A stretch of 10,447 nt of DNA from positions 1-10,447 of the forward strand of contig NHZP01000178.1 of assembly GCA_003313425.1 (NCBI GenBank). Direction: 5' to 3'. Below are positions 1-8,704 of the stretch, in pieces (the stretch's first letter is position 1; each line of letters opens with the position of its first letter). The position numbers were made by a program, and so were the translations under genes. The stretch comes from Pseudopyrenochaeta lycopersici. Taxonomy: Eukaryota; Ascomycota; Dothideomycetes; Pleosporales; Pseudopyrenochaetaceae. Below the pieces are notes generated by a model. The model worked only from the letters and a program-made list of their open reading frames with translations. It made no database searches and was not told where the DNA came from.

Positions 1-960
1 GAAGTACCAACTACCGGCGCCTCACAGACCATGCTCTCCAATCGACTAAGTTACTTCCTCGATATGAAGGGTCCCGAGCATTACACTGGACACGGCCTGC
101 AGCAGTGGACTCGTTGCTGTACACTTGGCCTGCCAGAGTCTGCGAACGGGTGAGAGCTCAATGGCTGTGGTTGGAGGCAGCAATCTCATCTTGAGTCCGG
201 ATATCCAGATTGAGATGAGCGACATGCATTTCCTGAGCTCAGACTCAATATCGTACGCCTTTGATGAGCGTGCTAATGGCTCCGCGCGAGGAGAGGGCGT
301 TGGTGCTGTCATATTAAAACCGTTAGATCTCGCATTGCGCGATAACGATCCGATACGAGCCGTCATCCGCGGAACAGCTGCTAGCTCGGACGGACGAACA
401 CTGGGCATCACGATGCCTTCGAAAGACGCACAGATCCATCTCATACGTTCTGCATATAAAGCTGCAGGTTGTGATGTAAGCCAGACAGGATACTTCGAGG
501 CACATGGCACAGGCACTGCCAGGTGATCCGATCGAACCGGCGCGATTGGCGAGGTGTTCGCGGCCACATCGTTCCCTTGCAGCAGACGGTGCGGCGATCC
601 CTCTTTCAATTGGATCGTTAAAGGCAAACGTGGGTCACTTGGGAGGGCGAGTGAAATTGCTGGCTTAATCAAAGCTGTTCTCAGAGTAGAGAAAGGCACA
701 ATTGCACCGAACATCTGGTTTCAACGAGGTAACCCCGCCATCGATTTCGAAGGATGGCGGCTACAAGTCCCCACTGAGACGAAGGATTGGCCTTTGGAAG
801 GTTGCGACGCGCAAGCGTTAATTCTTTTGGTTACGGAGGGACAAATGCTCACGTCATTGTTGATGATGCGTACCACTACCTCCAGCAATACCGTCGTTCT
901 GGTGGGCACATCAGGAATGACTCGGGCTTCGTCAGTCCTGCCAGCGAAATGACATTCAGT
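1..960 (+). other. Ketosynthase (KS) domain, N-terminus outside the window
   Basis: The KS performs the decarboxylative Claisen condensation that extends the chain. The nucleophilic Cys is at 98-100 within [19 protein letters not shown]. The first catalytic His is at 503-505 in EAHGTGT, and the second is at 636-638 in KANVGHL. The C-terminal RRASVNSFGYGGTNAHVIVD lies at about 805-865. Frame breaks: an extra G near 76 (ahead of the Cys), then shifts near 521, 537, 566, 641 and 805. The middle of the domain is therefore spread over all three frames, although the family sequence continues across each break. All three catalytic residues are present. Confidence 0.95.
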
Positions 961-1227
961 GCCACTCCACGATCACGCTTGTTTCTGCTGCTCTCTGCCA
1001 ATAACGAGCGTGGTCTGGCTTATATGAGGAAATCGCTTGCCGACCACCTCAAAACACAATCCGACTTCGATGAGGAAGGCTTATTGGACAGCCTCGCTTA
1101 TACCCTTTGTGAATGCCGCTCACGGTTTTCTTACAGTGCAACAATCGTCACAAAAGACAAACTAGATCTGGAAGGGCGACTGCAAAGTCCTGTCCCAGTT
1201 TCCAGCAGTCGCGCAACACCGCCACGA

Positions 1228-2175
1228 ATAGGTTTCATATTCACTGGTCAAGGTGCCCAATGGTGGGGTATGGGCAGGGAGCTGCTCCATTACCAATATT
1301 CAAGAACAGCCTACTGAGATGCGATACGATTACGAAAAGTCTGGGCGCTGACTGGTCTCTGATGGAAAGAGCTTCTCAAGGATAAAACCACGTCACGAGT
1401 CAGCGAAGCAGAATTCAGCCAGCCGCTCTGTACCGCACTCCAGATTGCTCTCATAGATCTGCTCTCCGCATGGAACGTACACTCCCACTCCGTTATCGGC
1501 CATTCGAGTGGTGAAATCACCGCTGCCTATGCACAGGCGCGTTGAGTTTTGAGTCAGCAATGACTGTTGCGTTCTTTCGTGGCTTATTAACACCAAAAGT
1601 GAAGCGCTTTTGGGTACGACGGCGTATGATGGCTGTCGGCCTTTCTGAAGAAGAAGCAAACAACGAACTCGCTGAGCTGGGCGACAAGTTTGGAAAAGCT
1701 GTCGTCGCTTGCATTAACAGTCCTCGTGGCGGAACAGTTTCTGGTGATACTAAAGCTATGGTGGAACTCCACAAGGCCATAGTTGCCAAAGGTGTCTTTG
1801 CGAGGATGCTTCAAGTAGATACTGCGTATCACTCGCATTATATGCAGGGCAATCGCTAAGAATATCTTGCGCGGCTCCAAGAGGCACGCGTTTGTACCAC
1901 AATATGGCGAGCAACAGGCGACAATGTTCTCTTCAGTCACAGAAGACGTTGTCGACCAGCGCCAGCTAGGCGCCGAATACTGGGTATCGAACCTTGTTGG
2001 CTGCGTACGCTTCCCTGGTGCGTTAGAAAAGCTCTGCTCAATGCCGTCGGTAGATGAGAGTTACGGAGTAGAAGTAATACTGGAAGTTGGAACCCATGCC
2101 CTATTCAAACTCCCCGTCCAAGAGATTCTCGAAAACACATTCGGAGAAAAGTCGCCACATCCAATACCTCTCCAC
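1228..2175 (+). other. Acyltransferase (AT) domain
   Basis: The AT loads the extender unit, malonyl-CoA in HR-PKSs, onto the ACP. It opens with GFIFTGQGAQWWGMGRELL at about 1231. The nucleophile Ser is at 1504-1506 in GHSSGE, and the partner His lies in AYHSHYM at about 1825-1845. The C-terminal part, around AEYWVSNLVGCVRFPGALEK, is at about 1970-2030. Frame changes near 1292 (lost C), 1368 (extra A), 1532 (lost base), a +1/-1 pair around 1848-1860 that leaves an apparent TAA, 1895, and 2143 (A run). The segment about 1595-1625 reads as unusually Arg-rich and may hide another compensated pair of shifts. Confidence 0.93.
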
Positions 2176-2289
2176 ACTCATCCGCAACAAACCTGCCGAT
2201 GCCACTGTGCTGGAAGCAGTTGGCCACCTGTGCGCCAACAACTACCCAGTCAACCTTCACGCAGTCAATTTCCCAAGTGAGCCGAAACA

Positions 2290-3430
2290 GTCTCTATGCG
2301 TCCTGACAGACCTTCCTCGGTATCCTTGGAACCACACTCGCAGCTACTGTTGCGAGTCCCGACTCAGCCGTGATTACCGTCTTCGGCAATTCGCTAGAAC
2401 TGACATTCTTGGTGCACCAGTCTATGACTGGAACCCGATCGAACCTCGCTTCAGGAATTTCCTGCGACCTCGAGAGCAGCCCTGGCTTAGAGACCATGTC
2501 GTTCAGGGGCGACGTCTTATTTCCAGCTTGCGGCTACCTCTGTATGGCAATAGAAGCTTGCAGACAGATGTGCATTATTGCACCATCGACATTCTTACCC
2601 CAAGGATCTAAGAACGTATTGGAGTACAGGCTACGAGAGGTCAGTATCTCTAGAGCACTAGTCGTCCCCGAATCCGACGAAGGTGTCGAAATCTCATTCT
2701 GCATGCGTTGCCAATCGAGCAGCGGCATTGCCCTATCAGACGTATGGCACGAGTTTCGTGTCTTCTCGTATCCCAACGATGGAGGATGGGTCGAGAATTG
2801 TCGGGGTCTTGTTTCCGTGTCGACCCAAGCGACTGGCGACGATGTTGACGCAGACATGCCTGAGTGAATGGACAGAAGCGCGTGCAGACGGCACGCAAAA
2901 AATTGAGCCGAATTGCTTCTACAAGAGCGTTGACGCCATTGGTCTCTCGTATGTACCGTTATTCCAAGGCCTCCAAAGCATAACCATCGATCCTCATGTT
3001 CCCGCTCAAGTTGCTGGGGCCATCGAAGTGACCCACACGCGGATCGCCAATCCGAAAGAGTTTGTGCATGATCGATTATTACATCCTGCTACTCTAGATA
3101 GCTTTCTTCAGCTCGCACTTGCAGCCCTGGGGGGGTCCCAAACTTCGTAAACTGAAGGGTGCAATGGTGCCCACATTCATGGAAGAAATGTCGATTTCTG
3201 CAGATATCGCCGCCCAAATCGGCGACCAACTCAACGTTGTAGTCAGCGCCCAGCGACATGGATCAAGAGAAGCGAAAGCCAACATCTTCGCCCTGGATCC
3301 ATCCACTTCGAAGCCAGTGGTGCTCATGGATGGGTTCAAGTTTGTTGCTATCAATGGTGCCAATGAGCCTATCGAGGTGCAGTCATTGGCAAAGCACTGC
3401 TACAAGCCGATCTGGGAGCCTGATGGGACC
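2290..3430 (+). other. Dehydratase (DH, double hot-dog) domain
   Basis: The DH removes water from the beta-hydroxyacyl intermediate. The entry sequence LPRYPWNHT (about 2310) is followed by ILGAPVYDWNPIEPRFRNFL (from about 2405). The catalytic His is at 2495-2497 in DHVVQG, continuing as HxxxGxxxxP once an extra G in the 2506-2509 run is discounted. The catalytic Asp is at 3097-3099 in HPATLDSFLQ. Frame changes near 2507, 2860 and in the seven-G run 3129-3135, after which GGPKLRKLKGAMVPTF follows in the next frame. Both catalytic residues are intact. Confidence 0.93.
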
Positions 3431-3699
3431 CATTGACCGCCAAAACCTGGACCGGGAGCTACAAGCGGCACCACGACCAGATGATCGACCGAAGACTGTC
3501 AGGCAACTGGAGTTGCTGTCGTACTACTTCATCGATAAAGCCCTTCGCGAAGTCAACGACGATGACGTATCTACCATGCTTCCTCACAATCAAAGGTTCT
3601 ATCGGAACCTGTGCGAGCTGCGAGACGCTGTGTTAGCGAAGACACATCCACAGCAAACAGATGAGTGGCACCAGCTTCACAACCCCGAGACTGCCACTA

Positions 3700-4490
3700 A
3701 ACTTCAGGCCCTTGTGGAGTACTATCGAAATCATCAGACGGCGTATGATGGCAGGCTTCTAGTACGAGTAGGGGAGGCCCTACATTCAGTATTCAGACAA
3801 GAGGTCGAACCTCTCGCGTTGATGATGCAGGAGAATCTGCTGGAAGACTACTACACCACCGCCTTCGGAATGCCCAATACATATGCGCAGATATCCCGAT
3901 ACGTCACCATGCTTTCCCATAAGTATCCCAACCTAGACTATCTCGAGATCGGCGCTGGTACGGGTGGTGCGACGGTTCCGACGCTTCAAGGGCTGAAGGG
4001 CTGTGAAGATGTCCACACGTACCCGCGACTGAAGTCGTACACATACACCGACATTTCATCCTACTTTTTCCAACGCGCCGCAGAGAAGTTTGAGGACTTC
4101 TCGCAGTTCATGAACTTTAAGAAGCTCGATGTCGAGCAAGATCCTGAAACACAGGACTTCAAGCCTGCGTCCTACGATGTTATCGTTGCAGCCAACGTAC
4201 TCCACGCCACATCCGACATGCATCGCACGATGGCACATGCACGGCAGCTTTTACGGCCAGGAGGCAAACTCATCCTTCTTGAAATGACCAATCGCCTTCT
4301 TGCAGCCTCAGTCATCTTTGGCACACCACCAGGCTGGTGGAACGCATCGGAAGAGTGGCGGACTGATGGCCCGCTGCTCACTGAGACTCAGTGGGAAGAT
4401 GTGCTGCGCTCTACTGGTTTCGGTAGTCTTCAAGCAAGTAGCCCGGATGTACTGGACCCGCTGGAGGAGGGTACAAGGCTCATGATAGCC
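3700..4490 (+). other. C-methyltransferase (CMeT) domain
   Basis: This is a SAM-dependent C-methyltransferase domain acting on the beta-ketoacyl intermediate. The SAM-binding motif I, YLEIGAGTGGAT, is at 3939-3974. DVIVAANVLHAT is at 4176-4211 and includes the His (4203-4205) conserved in fungal PKS methyltransferases. LRPGGKLILLEMT is at about 4252-4290. The whole domain is in one open frame with no indel. Many HR-PKSs keep a dead CMeT with a degraded glycine motif; this one has the full GxGTGG form, so activity is likely if the protein is made. The following stretch, about 4490-5150, is the usual structural linker (pseudo-KR type) and is also intact. Confidence 0.93.
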
Positions 4491-5154
4491 ACGGCCGTCG
4501 AAACCAGGTCAACTCTCTGCAATGGCTTGCCCAGGCCGCCAGAGAACCCTCTCATTACCATCCTGTGCTCCGACTTTCCGATCAAGGTGAACAGGCTAGA
4601 CATGCCGTTGGCGCTTAAGGTCAGGATGGAAAGGGCAGGCCTTCAAGTACAGCTTGCGTCGCTATCTAGGCTGAAACAGCAAGATATAACCGGCACAATC
4701 TGCGTCAGCTTTGTTGAGCTTGATGAACCACTCTTCGCCAGCCCTTCGACTGACCAATTTAAGACCCTCCAACGCTTCGCTGACATATACACGGGCCTAA
4801 TTTGGGTGACTCGTGGAGCAGTGTCTTCCAACCCCGAGCGCCCTGAGCTTGCAATTTTCCAGGGGCTTGCTCGTACCTTGAGAGCAGGGCATGAAGCATT
4901 CTCTTGTATCACTGTCGATCTAGATGCGGAGAAGAAGTTACCTGCCAAGGGGGTCGCTGACCTTTTGTACCGCATATACGAAAAGCAATTGAGCCCAGGA
5001 TCTTACTCTGTGTCTGATGACGGCGAATTCATTGAGAGAGGAGGCGTGCTTCATATCAAGCGCGCAGTTGAGGATGAGACGTCGAATAAGTTCGTTGCCA
5101 GACGCACCGATCCGTTATCGCTGCCACCACAGCTGGAGGATATCGTACAAAGAG

Positions 5155-6100
5155 ATCGCCGGCTGAAGCTCAAAGTCTCCGACTCAGGCCTGAAGGGGCC
5201 TTTTGTCTTCGAAGACGATCCGATAGCGAAACGGCCGATGTTGCCTCAAGAAGTTGAGGTCGAAGTTCAAGCTGCCAATCTCGACTCAAAGGGCATCCAA
5301 ATACTTAGTGGTGAACTTTCGAATCAAAACTTAGGCCAAGAGTGCGCGGGTGTTGTTACAAAGATTGGTAATACCATTTCAGGTCTCTCGGTGGGTGATC
5401 GTGTCACTGCCTGGTGCACCGGCACTTTCGCCGCGCATGTCCGCACTCCAGCAACTTTTGTGCACAGAATTCCCGATGATGCGAGCTTTGAGGCCGCCGC
5501 GACATTCCAGTAGCTTATTCTACTGCCTTTCATGCCTTGGTACACACAGCGTGCATAGGGGCTGATGATACAGTCCTCGTTCACGAAGCTGCAGCTCCTG
5601 TCGGTCAAGCTGCCCTTCTGATCGCCTCGATGCTTGGAGCAGTTATCTTCGTGACTGTCAATTCGGCCGAGGAGAAGACTCACCTCACAGAGTCATACGG
5701 CATTGATCCAAGCCGAATCTTCTCCAGTCAAGATCTGAAGTTTGTTGTTCCAGTCCGGCGAGCAACAAAGGGCCGTGGTGTGGATGTTGCTTTGAATACG
5801 CTTTCAGGCGAAGCACTTCAGGCTACATTCAACTGCGTCGCACCCTTCGGCAAATTTATTGACCTTGCAAAGGACAACTCACAGACCAATGCGCGGCTGG
5901 AAATGGCTCCATTCGACAAGAGTGTGTCATTCACGTCCGTCAACATGGCACACCTGCGTCAACAGAATGTCAACTTGCCGGCAGAATCTTCCAGGAGGCG
6001 ATGAAGTTCGTTATGGACGAGAAGTTGCAAGCAGTTTCGCCGATCGACTTGAGGTCATGGTCAAAGTTGACTGAAGCAATCGAAATGGTGGCAGAATGAG
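5155..6100 (+). other. Enoylreductase (ER) domain
   Basis: This is an MDR-type NADPH-dependent enoylreductase that saturates the alpha-beta double bond. The N-terminal half (LKLKVSDSGLKGPF at about 5165; GQECAGVVTKIG at about 5335) is in frame with the CMeT. After a lost C near 5509 the frame moves. The nucleotide-binding segment VHEAAAPVGQAAL is at 5579-5617, followed by GRGVDVALNTLSGEAL and APFGKFIDLAK. A further shift near 5979 leads into GRIFQEAMKFVMDEKLQAV, and another near 6094 produces an apparent TGA at 6097-6099. The cofactor loop reads EAAAPVGQ rather than the commoner AAAGGVGQ, a variant whose effect cannot be judged from sequence alone. Confidence 0.92.
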
Positions 6101-6151
6101 AAGTATACGAGCAGAGCGATCATGGTCCCGACCACAGGTGATCAGGTCTTA

Positions 6152-6205
6152 GTAAGCACCTCATATTACCATTTCTTTCGAAATGGAAGGCTGACAGGTT
6201 TTTAG
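6152..6205 (+). other. Spliceosomal intron between ER and KR
   Basis: The 54-nt intron has donor GTAAGC at 6152, branch-site GCTGAC at 6190-6195 and acceptor TTTTTAG ending at 6205. It is phase 0: the upstream codons read MVPTTGDQVL and the downstream ones VAQKPPESILF, which matches the usual linker ahead of the KR cofactor motif. The length is a multiple of three, but the unspliced reading contains an in-frame TAG at 6203-6205, so retention would truncate the protein before KR and ACP. Confidence 0.85.
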
Positions 6206-6965
6206 GTTGCACAGAAACCGCCCGAGAGCATCCTCTTTAACTCAGACGTATCCTACCTCCTCGCCGGCTGCCTCGGTGGTCTAGGGCGCAGCATATCTCG
6301 CTGGCTAACCACCCACGGTGCCAAAAACCTAACCTCCGTCTCCCGCTCTGGTGCTTCTTCCGCCGAAGCATCGTCTTTCATCTCCTCCCCCGAAGACTCC
6401 GGCATTCGCACCGCAGTTCTCCAGTGCGACATCTCCGATGCATTCGCCCTCTCATCCACTCTCTCAGACACCTTGAAGACCTTCCACCTATCCGCGGCGT
6501 CATACAGGGCGCCATGACACTCAACGACTCGCTGTTCAGTAGCATGACGCATGAACAGTGGACATCAACCATCTTCCCCAAAGTCCACGGTTCAAAGAAC
6601 CTCCACGAAGCCACACTCTCCCAACCCTTGGATTTCTTCATCCTTGTCTCTTCTCTCCACTCCTTCATCCGCAATGCAGGACAATCAAACTACGCCGCGG
6701 GCTGTGCCTATCAAGTCGCACTGGCCAAGTATCGCAATAACCTAGGCTTGCCGGCCACGGCAATTGATCTAGGTATTGTCGGCGGCGTGGGATATGTGGT
6801 AGAGAAGAAGGAGAGCGGAAAAAAGATCAAAGTGCAAGAGTTCAAACACATTAACGAAGCAGAGATGCTAGCACTTATCGAATTGGGAATCCGACAGCCA
6901 ATGACCGGCCATTTAGTTACGGGACTGGACTCTTATCTCGACATCGCAACGATGAAGGAAGGCAA
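6206..6965 (+). other. Ketoreductase (KR) domain
   Basis: This SDR-fold NADPH-dependent ketoreductase reduces the beta-keto group. The cofactor motif GCLGGLG is at 6266-6286 within SYLLAGCLGGLGRSISRWL. The catalytic Ser lies in ILVSS (6649-6654) and the Tyr is at 6691-6693 in QSNYAAG. The position four residues after Tyr, often Asn in KRs, is Cys here (YAAGC, 6703-6705). The two halves are in different frames: a lost G near 6477 joins LSDTLK to DLPPIRGVIQGAMTLNDSLF. Confidence 0.93.
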
Positions 6966-7124
6966 TATGCCGTTCTTCGCAAAGGATCCAGTACTAAGTC
7001 ATCTCGAGTACCTTCGCCCGCATTTCAAGACCGAAACTACAGTGCAGTCTACAAACGACGGGGCAACGCCAGCTTCCCTCTCGCTGGCCGCTCAACTCGC
7101 CTCCGCGCCGTCCACCGAGCAGGC

Positions 7125-7393
7125 GAAATATTATATCCAGACTGCCCTCATCAATAAGCTTTCTCGTAGCTTAATGACGGATTCGTCTGAGCTGGATGCT
7201 ATTCGCTCGATGAGCGCGTTATGGAACCGACTCGCTGGTCGCCGTCGAGATGAAGAACTGGATCCAGCGCGAGACCAAGGTGACAGTCAGTGTATTTGAC
7301 ATCTTGCAGGCGACGAGTATTGAAAGTTTAGTTGAGAGAATTGCTGAACGGGTTGGTGGCCAGAGCGAGCGAGAGCGAGGGCGAGGCCAGTAA
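7125..7393 (+). other. Acyl carrier protein (ACP) domain and C-terminus
   Basis: The ACP carries the growing chain on a phosphopantetheine arm. The attachment Ser is at 7232-7234 in GTDSLVAVEMKNWIQ. This is read only after discounting one extra base near 7222, which otherwise sends the frame to a TGA at 7297-7299. Helix 1 (YYIQTALINKLSRSLM) lies upstream in the previous frame. The tail FDILQATSIESLVERIAERV is followed by a short Glu/Arg/Gly-rich end and TAA 7391-7393. No release domain follows, so offloading would need a partner enzyme, as is usual for HR-PKSs. Confidence 0.92.
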
Positions 7394-7586
7394 AAGGAAA
7401 GTCAAAAATTGCAGAGGATGAAAAGGGATATGAAATTTCTATGTAATCAAGTTTACGAAAAAAACGAAGTTAATGTCAATCGCAGGAGGGGTATCATATG
7501 CCATATTCCCAAAACGCCGTGAATGCAAATATGTCTTCGTTCAATCGCTCGTTGTTCATCGTCCTTGTAAAGCCTGAGGATGGAAG

Positions 7587-8006
7587 TCAGTCAGAGTCGT
7601 ACTCAACTAGCGCGGATATCAATGCTGGCTTTTTCGTTGGTATATCCCCTGCCGCTGCCTCTTCTGGCCGGAAGCGCTTTGGTTGAGGGGTGTTTCAAGC
7701 TCTTTATTCGGTTGGTCCTCCCTCTTTCACTTTAAAATTCCAAAACTGGGTTTCGGCATCGGGGGCCCTGGCTTCGCAAAAAAAGGATCCATTACAACTT
7801 TTATGTTGCCAACCAGTGTTTTTTGTAGATTCTGTCGGCTCTTCTCTGCTGCGATTTCCGACTTCAGCTCCTTCGACTTTCGGAGCAGTCTTGACAACCT
7901 CCTCGGTCTTCTTCTCGGCGAAGAGTGGCTTCCAGGATACATCCTCTAGCGCTCGATCGATGGCATTGCTCGTGCCAAGCTCGATCAGACCCGCACGCAT
8001 TCGCAT
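7587..8006 (-). pseudogene. Unidentified minus-strand coding remnant with acidic C-terminal tail
   Basis: On the minus strand one frame runs from a Met at 8006 through a Lys/Glu-rich segment (EDVSWKPLFAEKKTEEVVKT) to TAA at 7704-7706. It then resumes in the same frame after a TGA at 7695-7697 with PKRFRPEEAAAGDIPTKKP and ALISALVEYDSD, stopping at 7587-7589. A neighbouring frame offers KPGPPMPKPSFGIL at about 7730-7770, so a frame change may be hidden here. The look is of a nuclear, low-complexity fungal protein whose 5' part is missing where the hAT fragment begins. I do not recognise the family; the tail alone is too little to assign it. It may be no gene at all. Confidence 0.3.
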
Positions 8007-8011
8007 CGCGC

Positions 8012-8561
8012 GTCTGTCTCAACAATAGGGCAGTTCGAGAGGTTAGAAAATTATGGAAAGATCACTTCAAGCCACCTATAGAGCAGCGCTTTACTCAAGA
8101 TTCGCTAGAAACGCCATACGAGCGATGGAAGCGTGAGAGGTATTTGAATATAGATGTTGGTAGTACAATAGGTGATGACTTTGAGCGTTTTATCATAGTA
8201 TGTTTGCTGAATGTTCTTTACAGTTAAGCTAATTAATTCTACAGGCTACTCCTGTCTCTATTGGTGAACAGTCTCCGCTTGAATATTGGCTTGAGCCAAC
8301 GCAGCAGAAGACGTATCCTGAACTCAGTTTATTGGCCATCAACATACCATCTATACCCGCGATGTCCGCAGAGGTGGAGCGTATATTTTAGTAGTTCTCG
8401 GCGTACGGTTCTCATGGGATCGAACGAGGCTTTCAATCAAGACGCTAGAGATGCTGGAGTGCTTGAAGCATTGGGTCACGACTGGGCTTTCTTATGAGAC
8501 TTTTCTGACAGATGAAGCGGTTCAGAGGGCTATAGAGTCTACGGAACAGGAGTTTGCGTGA
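8012..8561 (+). mobile_element. hAT-family transposase, C-terminal fragment (dimerisation region)
   Basis: This is the C-terminal end of a fungal hAT DNA-transposon transposase. Exon A (to 8197) reads REVRKLWKDHFKP, then ETPYERWKRERYL and GDDFERFII. A 47-nt intron follows. Exon B reads SPLEYWLEPTQQKTYPELSL, then INIPSIPAMSAEVERIFSSS, the hAT dimerisation signature. Further on it reads WDRTRLSIKTLEMLECLKHW and ends at TGA 8559-8561. Two single-base gains break exon B: an extra T in 8386-8389 (giving TAG) and an extra C at 8411. The DDE catalytic core and BED-type N-terminus are missing, and no hAT sequence is seen upstream of about 8010, so the copy is 5'-truncated and immobile by itself. Terminal inverted repeats and target-site duplications were not found by eye. 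Confidence 0.85.
8198..8244 (+). other. Intron in the hAT transposase fragment
   Basis: The 47-nt intron has donor GTATGT at 8198, branch-like GCTAAT at 8228-8233 and acceptor TTCTACAG ending at 8244. It is phase 0 and joins DDFERFII to ATPVSIGEQSPLEYW, the expected continuity in hAT C-termini. Without removal the frame meets a TAA at about 8225. An earlier AG at 8222-8223 would make the intron too short. Confidence 0.7.
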
Positions 8562-8637
8562 CTAGAGGATAAATTAGAGGGCAAACAAGCCATAATACTA
8601 CTGCTACACCGTACGTCATACATCACCGCTTCGAATT

Positions 8638-8704
8638 ATTGAATCAAAACTGAATCTGAGCCCTGATTCAATGAATCATCCTGAAGCAGAGCCTACTTCA
8701 GGAT
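8638..8704. repeat. Nested short inverted repeats downstream of the hAT fragment
   Basis: Two perfect 9-bp inverted repeats lie side by side. ATTGAATCA (8638-8646) pairs with TGATTCAAT (8664-8672), and ATCCTGAAG (8678-8686) pairs with CTTCAGGAT (8696-8704) across a 9-nt loop. A third, smaller one (CATCTG-T-CAGATG) is at 8720-8732. They start about 80 bp after the transposase stop, so they could be subterminal hAT motifs or a non-autonomous element end. That role is inference; the pairing itself is visible. Confidence 0.5.

Larger units (their letters stand above)
1..7393 (+). pseudogene. Highly reducing iterative type I polyketide synthase, 5'-truncated by the window and with many frameshifts
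   Basis: This is a fungal HR-PKS with domain order KS-AT-DH-CMeT-ER-KR-ACP, a cytosolic multidomain enzyme that builds a reduced, methyl-branched polyketide from acyl-CoA units. It enters the window about 20-30 residues before the KS active-site Cys and ends at TAA 7391-7393. Motifs seen: KS DTACSS, EAHGTGT and NVGH; AT GHSSGE; DH HxxxGxxxxP and HPATLD; CMeT LEIGAGTGG; ER VHEAAAPVGQ; KR GxxGGxG and SNYAAG; ACP DSL. The frame changes about two dozen times by single bases (for example near 76, 521, 537, 566, 641, 805, 1292, 1368, 1532, 1850, 1895, 2143, 2507, 2860, 3129-3135, 3433, 5509, 5979, 6094, 6477 and 7222), while about 3440-5510 is uninterrupted. Either it is a young pseudogene or the sequence carries indel errors. 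The polyketide product cannot be named. No NRPS module follows the ACP. Confidence 0.95.

Noticed and set aside
46..714. Long minus-strand open frame opposite the KS domain
   Set aside because: It mirrors clear KS coding sequence on the plus strand and shows no motif of its own.
1..7393. Repeat-induced point mutation (RIP) as the cause of PKS inactivation
   Set aside because: RIP leaves C-to-T changes and many nonsense codons in an AT-rich background. Here the breaks are single-base indels and the coding sequence is not obviously AT-enriched.
1..7393. Several separate small genes, one per open frame
   Set aside because: The pieces join end to end into the canonical KS-AT-DH-CMeT-ER-KR-ACP order with continuous family sequence across each frame change, so they are one gene.
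7498..7686. Small plus-strand open frame just after the PKS
   Set aside because: It overlaps the minus-strand acidic-tail remnant, has no recognisable features and lies in the PKS 3' flank.
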